Shown: positions 1 through 8,194 of the stretch, one piece after another
How positions within the stretch are numbered: position 1 is the stretch's first letter
Layout: each line of letters opens with the position of its first letter
Assembly (NCBI GenBank): GCA_964550025.1
Contig: CAZJYI010000060.1
Span: 1 to 60,130, forward strand
Source: CAZJYI01 sp964550025
Lineage (GTDB): Bacteria > Verrucomicrobiota > Kiritimatiellia > UBA8416 > CAYOBW01
DNA: 60,130 nt
Direction: 5' to 3'
The notes under the pieces: model-generated
The model's database searches: none
Told to the model about the DNA's origin: nothing
Seen by the model: only the letters and a program-made list of their open reading frames with translations
Position numbers and translations under genes: made by a program

Positions 1-39
1 CAAAAAAACTCTCCAAGTCCCTGGTTTGGCGGGGGTATG

Positions 40-315
40 TCAGGAGTTCAGGAGTTCGAGCTGTGCGACTTCTTTGATGTGTTCAAGGCTTGTCAGGTCG
101 TCGCGAATCACCCGAGTCTGGCGATCCCGTTGCCAACGTCTCCAGTGCCGCATATTGCCCTTCAGGAAAGGCTCGGGAAACCCACCAAACTGCAGCAGTA
201 CCTCCAGATCCGAGGACGATGGATTCGCACTGAGCTCCCGTAGCGAGAGCGGATGAAGACGGTGGTAATGGTAACGTCCCTGCAGGGAGTCGCCCGCACG
301 ACTGGCGTCAAGTAT
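40..315 (-). pseudogene. Remnant of an AAA ATPase / DUF4143 protein (COG1373-like)
   Basis: Reading the minus strand between an in-frame stop at 318-316 and the TGA at 42-40 gives about 91 codons. They contain GDSLQGRYHYHRLHPLSL, LLQFGGFPEPFLKG and RRWQRDRQTRVIRDDLTSLE, which is the order found in the middle of ATP-binding DUF4143 proteins, just after the AAA core. The Walker A and B segments that should lie upstream are absent (positions 316-420 are closed by stops), and the C-terminal nuclease-like part is missing after LELLNS-stop. I read this as a decayed internal fragment. No start codon or ribosome site supports expression. The intact ATPase at 51314 is a different (DUF234) type, so this is not a copy of it. 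Confidence 0.7.
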
Positions 316-502
316 CTATCCATGGCAAACTCCGCAGAATCGAGACGTGCATTTATTAGACTCTACCAGAATATATACATGCATGAATTAGAGTCAACGT
401 GAAATGCGCAAGGAGAACCACCATCGTCAAAACCGAGGCACGTATTCCCGGTGGTCCACTCGTGGCTATCTCTTTTGCCTTCCCTAGCCCGGCCCGGGAA
501 GC

Positions 503-1954
503 TCAGCGCTTCTTCTTTCCCTTTGCACTCCCCCTGAGCTTCCGGATGTCCGGACGCCGCGGTTCCGGGTCGAAGAAGCGTGCGCCTTTGCCGACGCGGT
601 CGAAGTCACCGATATCGTCCCGGGCCTTCTCTACCAGCAGAAGTAACCTCTGGACCACCTCGGGATTGGACTTGGCGACGTCCTTCGTTTCCCCGATATC
701 CGATTCCAGATCGTAGAGCTGCGGCTCGGTGAGGTTGACGGCATCCTCCGCCTTTGAGTATTGGGGCCACACTCGGGGACCGGGGAGGTGCAGCTTCCAG
801 CGTCCGGAGCGCACGGCCAGCAAGCGGGTCTGCTGATAGTAGTAGAAGGCGGTCTTCCGGCTCTTGGCGCCTTCGACGCCGTGGACCAGGTCGGTGATAT
901 CGTTGCCGTCGATGATGCGGTCTGCCGGAACGGTGGCGCCTGCCAGTTTGGCGATGGTGGGCAGCATGTCCATGGTGCAGGTCAGTTCGCCCGAGACCTG
1001 TCCGGCCGGCACCTTGCCGGGGGCCCGAACGATAAAGGGGACCCTCAAACCGCCTTCCCAAACCGAGGTCTTGGCACCGCGCAAGGGGAGTGCGGAACCG
1101 CCGTGTTTCTCCGCGTCTTTGCCGATCCGCTTGAGATGCCCCTGGCTCCGGCCCAGGTACCATGGGCCGTTGTCACTCATGTAGAAGACGTAGGTGTTGT
1201 CGTCGAGGCCCTCTTCCTTGAGGGTGTCGAGAAGGCGTCCGACATTCCAGTCGAGCTCCTCGATGACATCGCCATAAATGCCCCCGGCGGACCGCCCCTT
1301 GAATCTTTCCGAAACCTCGAGTCGGACGTGGGGCATGGGGTGAGCCAGGTAGACAAAGAAAGGTCTGTCTCTGCTTCGCCGGATGAACCCGATGGCCTCA
1401 TCGGTCAGCCGCTGGGTGAGCAGGCTCATGTCGGCCCTTTCCTCTATCATTTCGGTGCCGCGAATGAGATTGACGATCGCGTCGTTGCTCGAGGGCGTAC
1501 CGAAGAAGGTGTCGAAGCCCTGGTACTCGGGCAGCAGTTCTCTGGCATACCCCTTTTGCCTGTGCCCGGCGAGGTCCCACTTGCCGAAAGCCGCGGTGGT
1601 GTACCCCACTTCCTTGAGGATATCGGCGATGGTGATCTCTCCCAGGTGCAGATGAGGATGGACTTCCACTCTGTTCTTCTGGGTCGCCACGCGTAGCGGG
1701 TAAGAACCGGTCATGAGGGCGGCGCGAGAAGGGCCGCAGACCGTCTGGGCGTAGAAACTGGTGAAGCGCATCCCTTCTCTGGCCATCTGATCGATGCGCG
1801 GCGTCTTGATCGTGGGCGATCCGAAACAACCCAGATCCTGGTAGCCTTGGTCGTCGGTGAAGATGATGACGAAGTTGGGCTTGGCGAACAGGGACACCGA
1901 CGTCAGCAGTAGCGACGCCATCAACAGGGACAACGCGATCACTCTTCTATTCAT
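503..1954 (-). CDS. Secreted type-I sulfatase
   Basis: A 483-residue arylsulfatase-family hydrolase that should remove sulfate esters from a glycan outside the cytoplasm. The open frame extends to 2092, but the ATG at 1954 is preferred: AAGGAG lies just upstream and it begins a good signal peptide (MNRRVIALSLLMASLLLTSV). Visible sulfatase marks are the metal-binding TDDQGY near residue 33, the formylglycine motif CGPSR with Cys73, GKWDL, the SDNGPW loop and EGGLRVP. The Cys-type motif requires activation by a formylglycine-generating enzyme or anaerobic maturase, neither of which is in the window. It is the last gene of the leftward run, 141 nt after the GH116-like gene, and a strong inverted repeat lies between them. 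The substrate cannot be read from sequence. Confidence 0.93.
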   Translation of the reverse strand: MNRRVIALSLLMASLLLTSVSLFAKPNFVIIFTDDQGYQDLGCFGSPTIKTPRIDQMAREGMRFTSFYAQTVCGPSRAALMTGSYPLRVATQKNRVEVHPHLHLGEITIADILKEVGYTTAAFGKWDLAGHRQKGYARELLPEYQGFDTFFGTPSSNDAIVNLIRGTEMIEERADMSLLTQRLTDEAIGFIRRSRDRPFFVYLAHPMPHVRLEVSERFKGRSAGGIYGDVIEELDWNVGRLLDTLKEEGLDDNTYVFYMSDNGPWYLGRSQGHLKRIGKDAEKHGGSALPLRGAKTSVWEGGLRVPFIVRAPGKVPAGQVSGELTCTMDMLPTIAKLAGATVPADRIIDGNDITDLVHGVEGAKSRKTAFYYYQQTRLLAVRSGRWKLHLPGPRVWPQYSKAEDAVNLTEPQLYDLESDIGETKDVAKSNPEVVQRLLLLVEKARDDIGDFDRVGKGARFFDPEPRRPDIRKLRGSAKGKKKR

Positions 1955-1983
1955 TCCGCCCCTCTCCTTTTCATTCTCCGCGG

Positions 1984-2063
1984 CGGCTCGGCACAGCCTC
2001 GCCCTCCAGTTCCGCTTTCCGCGTGCAGTCCTCCCACCTGGCGGGCGAGGCTGCGCCGAGCCG
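1984..2063. repeat. GC-rich inverted repeat (21-bp arms)
   Basis: Positions 1984-2004 and 2043-2063 are reverse complements over 21 bp with one mismatch (cggctcggc / gccgagccg ends), separated by 38 nt. The element sits between the stop of the GH116-like gene and the start of the last sulfatase. In the transcript it would form a strong hairpin that could act as an intercistronic mRNA-stability or attenuation element. It is also typical of interspersed REP-like palindromes. No T-run follows, so it is not a classical terminator. Confidence 0.7.
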
Positions 2064-2095
2064 AATCGTTGAGCGACACCCGTCCGCGACAAGAC

Positions 2096-5000
2096 CTACG
2101 TCAAGCTGACCTCTAACCGCTGCCCGGCTTCGAGAAGCACGTCATCTCTGAACTCAACCATCACGCGGCCGTTCTCCGCCTTCAACGCGGCGGGCAAGGT
2201 CTCGTCCCCCAATACGACCTTCACCGCGTTCGCCTCGCCGCCAGTAACCAGCGACAGGACTCTCAACCGGAGCCTGCCGTATAGCAGTCTCACCCGGGCC
2301 TGCATCTGTCCGCCGGCGATCGTCTGCGAGTAGGAGCCCCAGCCTTCCGCTGCCGTGAACGCGGCTTTGAAGTTCTCCGACTGCAACCTGGGAGCAAATG
2401 AGAGTTCCCCTTTGGGACCGTGGTACTGGTAGCCACAGGCGCCCAGGTACACGCCATAGCCGGCCATGGAACGGGCGTAGTGATCGCCGCATTCAATCTC
2501 GTTGTAAGGATTGCGTTTGCCGGCGGCGTATCGGTCATGAATCGCGCGTGTAATCGCCAACCCCTTCTCGACCAGCTCGGAGCCCGGTTCGCCTTCGTAG
2601 ACCATGTGGGCAGCCACCTGGTACTCGAACCCGTTCATGCATTCGTTGAAGTAGCCCCCGGGCCCGGTCCATTTCTCCGGGTTCTCCACGGGGCGAAGTC
2701 CTTGTCCGGGAATTGCGTCAAGCGCGCCGCCCTTCGGCCACGTGCACATGAGCAGGCCGGCCTCCCCCGGCATGGCATACCAGCGGAAAGCCTTCTCGAT
2801 CTCACGGTGTCTCATGGCGTAGTCGCCGGCGTCGGGTGCGAAGTTGTACCGCCACAGACTCTCGAGAGCCGAGACCGTCTCTTTCTCTGGAATCACCCGT
2901 TCGAGCCCTACTTGATGTGCCCACGCCTGTCCCAGGACCTGGTCGATATGGCAGCCCTTGCCGCTCTGCAACGCTCGCCTCTTCGGATCAGCTTTGTGAA
3001 TGAAATACTCACCGTCAAACAACTCGCTGACGATGTTCCCGCGGCCCTTGTCGGCGATGCTGCGGCACTTCTCCGCGAAGGCCGTGTCGCCCATCTCGGT
3101 GGCCATGGCTTCACCTGCCCGCAGAGCCGCCAGGTAGAGTCCGCTGATCCAGCCCATCGGCCCGAACCAGGCGGCATCGAGCGTGTGCGGTTGGCGCCCC
3201 TCAATCAACCCGTTCGCGTCGGGGTCTTTGGCAATGAGAAACTCGACGGCCTTCCGGATGTTCGGCCAGAGGCGGCGGAGGAACGCGTCGTCCTTCGACA
3301 TGAGGTGCTCGCGGTAGACTCGCAGAATCGTCCCTGCCTGCCCGTCGGTCGCTTCATGCCGATGGAAATCGCCACGGTCATTGATCATGCCGGAGTCGGC
3401 GTTGAAGCCTACGCCGGCCTTGAAATCCACCTTCTCGCGGAAAGCACGCTCAAGCTCGGGGAACACCCGTCCCAGCGCCTGGGCGTAGTGCCACACGTGC
3501 GTGCAGGTGCCGGGGCAGCAGTCCACGCCCTCCCACCCGTACGGCCGGCCGTTGTCGAACCAGTGAAACATCTGCGACGCCACGCAGTCGAGCGGGATGA
3601 AACTGCGGTCGAGCAGCCAGTACGGCAGCGTGCTGTCGTACCAGGTCCGGTTCCACTCGCGCGTGTCGCCCAAGAGACGTTTCTTGTCGCCGGCAAGATA
3701 GCCGGCCACCTCACCGGCCGACTTGAACCACGGGGCATAGTGGCGGCGCAGGTTGCGGAAGTTCCGGGTTCGAGACAGATTGCCCGGCGCCGCGTCGATT
3801 TCGTTGTAGTCGGGGAAATACCAGGTGACGGCAAAATCGATTGTCTTCGATTCGCCCGGAGCCAACGTTACCCCGGCACTCAATCCACCCACCAGCAACT
3901 CGTTCAGAGGTTTGACCGCCTGGCCCTGCTTCTCCACGGCTTCCAGTTGATCGAACAGTTTCTCGGGGCTTGCGGGATCCGCCAGGGAGCTTGCGGCGGT
4001 AATCGAGACCTCCTCGTCTCGATGCAACAGGGTCAGGGCCATCGATCCGAAACCATGTTTCGACTCGATGTCACCGCTGCCGGCCGACGCGGCATCCGTG
4101 AACACGACTTGATCCGCCGTAACGTGAGCCCAGCCCCCCTTAGCCTGATCGACGATTCGGATCACGGCCTTCTTGCCCTGGTGGGCACTCATGTTGATGC
4201 TCTCCTTGAACAGGCTGCTGCTGTCCCGCCCCTGCACCTTGGCGACTTGCTTGCCCTCAACGAGGACCTCGACATAGGTGTCGGGCGATCGCCTGCCGCC
4301 GCCAACGCTCAATGCGATGAAGTTACGTGCAACCGTGAACTCGGGACTGGTCAGTGTCCCGGTCAAGGCATCGTCCGGCCCGGGCTTCGGGGCCTTGCGC
4401 GTATTGAGGGAGTTGACGAAACCACCGCCGGTGTGTCCGGTCACCTTCTGATAGTATGCGAGCGATTTGATCGGAAACGGGCCACCCGCAAACGCGTCGC
4501 CTTCGGCGGTCCACTCACCCCAATCGTCTCCTTCGAAATCAGCAAAAACAACGTCATCGCGCCCCTTTACGGGAGCGGCGGTTGGTTCAACCGTGCTCAG
4601 CAGACTGACCCGGTTGTCCGTCTGAACCACGCGGTTCCGGCGTTGACCCAGCGAGGCATCCTGTTCATAGGGGCAGGTCGCATTCTGCATCCAGCCGCAC
4701 AAATCGACCTCGAGCGGTTTTTCGGTCGTGTTGGTCACCGCAAAACTCATCACCGTCGCCGGCAGAGCCGAGTCCTTGGCGTTGAGCGGTATGAACGGGC
4801 TGAACGCCTCGAGCTTGACCTTCACAGGAAACCCCTTCTCGGCGTAGGTCACCCTGCCGATCGGGTATTCCCCGCGGAACGTCACGCCAGGGAACCCCTG
4901 GCGGTCGAGCGTTCTCGTGCCGGCCTTGGTCCGCACGAGGAAACCCTGCTGCACATCGGCCCCGTTCCACCTGGTGTACTCTTCGCCTTGAGCAACAGGG

Positions 5001-5407
5001 TGCGCGTAGTGTCCCCCGAGTGTGAACGCCGCGATGCGCTGCCCGTGATCTGGCTCACGCCGGTAGTTGGATTTGAAGATATCCCAGAGCCAGAGCTTGC
5101 CGTCACCGCCGAGATAGAGCTGCCCGCAGCCGATACCGCCGACGGGCATGCCGATGTACTTGAGCTGTTCGCCCGGAAACACCTCGGCCTGGCCACGTTG
5201 CGTCAGCGACGCAACCCACGCCGCATCCAGCTTCTTGTCGGCAGGTATCAGGTGTTTCGAGAGGTCCTTCTGCGTGAACGGACCGGCCATGACCTGTGTG
5301 CCCGCCGGCAGCGCGGCCGCGGTGGCGCCCGCGCTGAGGACGCGCAGGAAATCCCTGCGTCCGGTTGTCGGACCACATCCGCACGATGACGATTCGCAGT
5401 TGCTCAT
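2096..5407 (-). CDS. Tat-exported GH116-like glycoside hydrolase with inserted binding module
   Basis: A 1103-residue enzyme of the GH116/DUF608 (non-lysosomal glucosylceramidase-like) type. The start at 5407 is chosen over upstream ATGs because it leaves 1 nt after the previous stop and begins a twin-arginine signal (GRRDFLRVLSAG, residues 16-27). The N-terminal beta domain carries an inserted module at about residues 284-440 (FADFEGDDWGEW, GTLTSPEF, LSVGGG, GGWAHVTADQVVF). The same module occurs in the proteins at 8195 and 41935. The (alpha/alpha)6 part includes DCCPGTCTHVWHYAQ near residue 626 and PHTLD, whose Asp744 aligns with the HNTYD aspartate of the second paralogue and is the likely acid/base. 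The enzyme probably cleaves beta-gluco- or xylo-type linkages in the periplasm. The family call is firm; specificity is unknown. Confidence 0.88.
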   Translation of the reverse strand: MSNCESSSCGCGPTTGRRDFLRVLSAGATAAALPAGTQVMAGPFTQKDLSKHLIPADKKLDAAWVASLTQRGQAEVFPGEQLKYIGMPVGGIGCGQLYLGGDGKLWLWDIFKSNYRREPDHGQRIAAFTLGGHYAHPVAQGEEYTRWNGADVQQGFLVRTKAGTRTLDRQGFPGVTFRGEYPIGRVTYAEKGFPVKVKLEAFSPFIPLNAKDSALPATVMSFAVTNTTEKPLEVDLCGWMQNATCPYEQDASLGQRRNRVVQTDNRVSLLSTVEPTAAPVKGRDDVVFADFEGDDWGEWTAEGDAFAGGPFPIKSLAYYQKVTGHTGGGFVNSLNTRKAPKPGPDDALTGTLTSPEFTVARNFIALSVGGGRRSPDTYVEVLVEGKQVAKVQGRDSSSLFKESINMSAHQGKKAVIRIVDQAKGGWAHVTADQVVFTDAASAGSGDIESKHGFGSMALTLLHRDEEVSITAASSLADPASPEKLFDQLEAVEKQGQAVKPLNELLVGGLSAGVTLAPGESKTIDFAVTWYFPDYNEIDAAPGNLSRTRNFRNLRRHYAPWFKSAGEVAGYLAGDKKRLLGDTREWNRTWYDSTLPYWLLDRSFIPLDCVASQMFHWFDNGRPYGWEGVDCCPGTCTHVWHYAQALGRVFPELERAFREKVDFKAGVGFNADSGMINDRGDFHRHEATDGQAGTILRVYREHLMSKDDAFLRRLWPNIRKAVEFLIAKDPDANGLIEGRQPHTLDAAWFGPMGWISGLYLAALRAGEAMATEMGDTAFAEKCRSIADKGRGNIVSELFDGEYFIHKADPKRRALQSGKGCHIDQVLGQAWAHQVGLERVIPEKETVSALESLWRYNFAPDAGDYAMRHREIEKAFRWYAMPGEAGLLMCTWPKGGALDAIPGQGLRPVENPEKWTGPGGYFNECMNGFEYQVAAHMVYEGEPGSELVEKGLAITRAIHDRYAAGKRNPYNEIECGDHYARSMAGYGVYLGACGYQYHGPKGELSFAPRLQSENFKAAFTAAEGWGSYSQTIAGGQMQARVRLLYGRLRLRVLSLVTGGEANAVKVVLGDETLPAALKAENGRVMVEFRDDVLLEAGQRLEVSLT

Positions 5408-5408
5408 G

Positions 5409-6650
5409 CTAGTTCTCCACCTTGATGTCCCCCAACCCAATCCCCAGCATGCGGCGGGCGATCGGGTCGAGGTCCTTCTCCGGGCCCTGCAGATGCAGTG
5501 TGCGTTGCACATGCGTCATCGTCTCTCCCGGCTTGAGGGCCGCGGCGGGCGAGGATGTCTCGAGTTCGTAGAACGGCCCCAGCGGCGGCTTGCCCGGTTC
5601 GGGCGAACCGTCATTGTAGGAGTTGATCACGTCACCCTTGTACGGCTCTTTCTGCAATTCCCACATCGAGTTGACGAACCCGCTCGGCGCATCCTGAACG
5701 TTGTAGGTCACCAGCGTCAGCACGCGGCCGTCTGGGTCGTAGCTGCCGGCAATCCCTTTCGAGCGCTGCGGGGAGATGCCGATCTTGCTGCGGTGTGTGC
5801 CGTCGCCCTTGAAGAACAGGATATCGTCCTCCACCCTGAGATACTCCGGCGGCACCTTGCCGAAGTAGGTGTCGTTGACCTTCGGCCCCAGTTTCTCCTC
5901 GGGGCCGGCTTCGAATGGAATCACCACCGTGGTTTGCGGCGACGGATTGAACATGCCCAGCATCCAGATCGAAGGGAGCCCCGTCTCGGGGGTCCAAGCG
6001 TTCTTGCCCTTGTTCGTCAGGCGGTTGTCGGTCTCATAGCCCACGCAGCTAACCGCAGACGCCAGTTTGCCACCCACCATCTCTTCGACGGACGGACGGT
6101 CGAGCAGGCGAACGGTGCGATCGATGCCCATCGTGAGGACCGTGCCGCTGTAGTTGGTCAGCGCACACTGCTTGGCAAAGACGGCCCTGTCGCCTGTCTG
6201 TTCAACCAGGTCGAAAGGCTCGGTGTCGATGACGGCCGGGGCGACCCAATCAGAGAACTCAAACTTCGCGCCGGGCTTGAAGTAGAGGGCAAACTGTCCG
6301 CCCTCCGGTCCGAGCCAGAAGCGCTCTTCGCCGCCGAATATGTGGATGTGCTCCTCGAGTTTGCCCTTCCGCTCCGCCATGGGGAGCACTCCCTTGGCAA
6401 TCACCGGGCGATTGATCCAGCCGAATCCTGCACCCTTCTCGCAGTCAACCGCGCTGGTCATCACGCGCCCCTGGTAGGCCGGCGCCACGGCAACGGCTGC
6501 CGCACCATCCTGCAGCAGGACAATCTGAGTATGCGCCGCCATAAATGCGACATCCTCGCAGAACCCTCCATTCATGGAGGTGCAGCCGACCAGTACAAAC
6601 GATGCGGCACACGCCGCCAATGCTTGAATTACACGTCTCTCCTTCATCAT
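5409..6650 (-). CDS. DUF6786-like lipoprotein
   Basis: A 413-residue probable lipoprotein. The ATG at 6650 follows AGGAGG by 7 nt; the GTG at 6653 is less likely. The leader ends in a lipobox-like LVGC, giving an acylated cysteine at about residue 23. Conserved-looking segments are PAYQGRVMTSAVDC, GFGWINRP, HIFGGEERFWLGPEGGQFALYF and TVVIPFEAGPEEKLGP, which match what I know as DUF6786 proteins of PVC and Bacteroidota polysaccharide loci. The shape suggests a galactose-mutarotase-like beta-supersandwich, but that is inference. It is coupled to the GH116-like gene by a 1-nt gap and lies 24 nt after a sulfatase, so a role in handling the released sugar is plausible. Confidence 0.75.
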   Translation of the reverse strand: MMKERRVIQALAACAASFVLVGCTSMNGGFCEDVAFMAAHTQIVLLQDGAAAVAVAPAYQGRVMTSAVDCEKGAGFGWINRPVIAKGVLPMAERKGKLEEHIHIFGGEERFWLGPEGGQFALYFKPGAKFEFSDWVAPAVIDTEPFDLVEQTGDRAVFAKQCALTNYSGTVLTMGIDRTVRLLDRPSVEEMVGGKLASAVSCVGYETDNRLTNKGKNAWTPETGLPSIWMLGMFNPSPQTTVVIPFEAGPEEKLGPKVNDTYFGKVPPEYLRVEDDILFFKGDGTHRSKIGISPQRSKGIAGSYDPDGRVLTLVTYNVQDAPSGFVNSMWELQKEPYKGDVINSYNDGSPEPGKPPLGPFYELETSSPAAALKPGETMTHVQRTLHLQGPEKDLDPIARRMLGIGLGDIKVEN

Positions 6651-6674
6651 CACGTTTCCTCCTGTTGGTGTCTC

Positions 6675-8165
6675 CTATTCCGAAAGCGGTTTTGGGTCGT
6701 CGACAAAAGCAGCCGGACGGCTGTTCTGAGCAAGGTCTTTCTGAAAGGCCGCGATGTAGCCGCGCAACCGCTCAGCAACAGCCGGGTTTTCCTTCAGCAC
6801 GTTCCTGGTTTCACCGATATCACGTTCCAGATCATACAGCGCACCGGGCGACTGCCTGCTCTTGCCTCTCTTCCCCTTGCCTTGCGTGGCTACGCGCAGT
6901 TTCCACCTGCCGCAACGCACGGCTTCGAGGGTGTTACCTCTGTGGTAGAAGAAGGCCTCGTGTGGACTCTTGCCGTTCCCGCTCAACGCGGGCCAGATGT
7001 CCTTGCCGTCGATCACGCGGTCGGACGGGATCCCGGCTCCGGCCAGTTTCGCGAAGGTCGGCAGAAGATCCATGGTCGTCATAAGCTCATTGTTGACCGT
7101 GCCGGCGGGAATCTTCCCTGGCCAACGGATCACGGTTGGTTCGCGCATGCCGCCCTCGAAGGTGCTGCCCTTCTTCCCCTTCAGGGGTGTGGCCTTGCCG
7201 GAAACGGCCGGTCCGTTGTCCGAGGTGAAGATCACCAGCGTGTTGTCGTCAATCCCCTGCGCCTTCAATGTATCCAGAATCTGCCCCACCGACCAGTCAA
7301 TCTCCCCGATGGCCTGGCGAAGCAGCTTGTCGCGAGTGTGGTAGTCGATGTTCTTGTTCTTCTTCTCTTCGGCAAGCTTCACCTTCAGCGGCTCCGGCAC
7401 GTCTTTCATAAAGGGCGGTGAAGCATGGAGAGGCCGATGGGGAATGGGGTGGGGGACATAGAGAAAGAACGGGTGGTCCTTGTTGGCCTCGATGAACTTC
7501 ACGGCCCGCTCGGTGATGCGCTTGGTCAGGTAGTCCGCATCGGGATCCATCTCGATTACCTTCTCGCCGTCCAGCAAAGGCAGAGGGGGGAAGTTGAAGT
7601 GGCTCTGCCGGGTATGAAAGGGGTGAATATCGTGACTGTAGGGTATGCCGAAATACTCATCAAAGCCCTGCCGGGTCGGTAGGAACTGCGGTTGGTCGCC
7701 CAGGTGCCACTTGCCGAACATGGCGGTCTTGTAGCCCGCGTCCTTCAGCACCTCGGCAATCGTGACCTCCTCGGGATTGAGCCCCTTCTTATCTCCCGCA
7801 AGCAACACCCCGAAGTTGGACCCGGTCGCCATGTCAATCCGCCTGGGATAGCAACCGGTCATCAGGGCCGCACGGGAGGGTGTGCAGACCGGGGCCGCCA
7901 CATAGAAGCTCGCCAGCCTTGCTCCCTCCGCCGCCATCTTGTCGATGCGGGGCGTACTGACATGCCTCCCCCCGTAACAACTCAGATCGGCATAACCCTG
8001 ATCGTCGGTGAAGATAACGACGAAGTTGGGCTTGTCCGCCGTGGCCTTGCTGCTTCCGTCCGCAGCCTCTGGTGAGGGCGGGGCGAGGGCGGGTTGCTTG
8101 GCATCTGCCGGAACAGCGCTGCACGCGCAGACCACCAGGGCTATCCCCATCCAGAATGTCTTCAC
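6675..8165 (-). CDS. Secreted type-I sulfatase
   Basis: A 496-residue sulfatase. The start is a GTG at 8165 with AGGAGGT 6 nt upstream; the next in-frame ATG is five codons inside. A signal peptide ends near residue 22 and a Pro/Ala/Ser-rich spacer follows before the catalytic core (KPNFVVIFTDDQGY). The formylglycine motif is CTPSR with Cys94; GKWHLG, SDNGPAVSGK and EGGMREP are present. It sits 29 nt downstream of the sulfatase-GH117 fusion gene and 24 nt upstream of the lipoprotein gene, so it should be cotranscribed with them. The sulfate position it attacks is not deducible. Confidence 0.93.
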   Translation of the reverse strand: MKTFWMGIALVVCACSAVPADAKQPALAPPSPEAADGSSKATADKPNFVVIFTDDQGYADLSCYGGRHVSTPRIDKMAAEGARLASFYVAAPVCTPSRAALMTGCYPRRIDMATGSNFGVLLAGDKKGLNPEEVTIAEVLKDAGYKTAMFGKWHLGDQPQFLPTRQGFDEYFGIPYSHDIHPFHTRQSHFNFPPLPLLDGEKVIEMDPDADYLTKRITERAVKFIEANKDHPFFLYVPHPIPHRPLHASPPFMKDVPEPLKVKLAEEKKNKNIDYHTRDKLLRQAIGEIDWSVGQILDTLKAQGIDDNTLVIFTSDNGPAVSGKATPLKGKKGSTFEGGMREPTVIRWPGKIPAGTVNNELMTTMDLLPTFAKLAGAGIPSDRVIDGKDIWPALSGNGKSPHEAFFYHRGNTLEAVRCGRWKLRVATQGKGKRGKSRQSPGALYDLERDIGETRNVLKENPAVAERLRGYIAAFQKDLAQNSRPAAFVDDPKPLSE

Positions 8166-8194
8166 TGTCTCACCTCCTCTATTCCAGCCAAGCT

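Noticed and set aside
359..395. Terminator for the leftward operon (gactcta...tagagtc)
   Set aside because: Only a 7-bp stem with a 23-nt loop and no T-run; too weak to call.
2420..5389. 989-codon open frame on the plus strand
   Set aside because: It is the antisense shadow of the GH116-like gene in GC-rich DNA; no ribosome site or family match. The same applies to 761-1696, 5148-7421, 17643-19517, 35295-36584 and the minus-strand frame 41914-44235.
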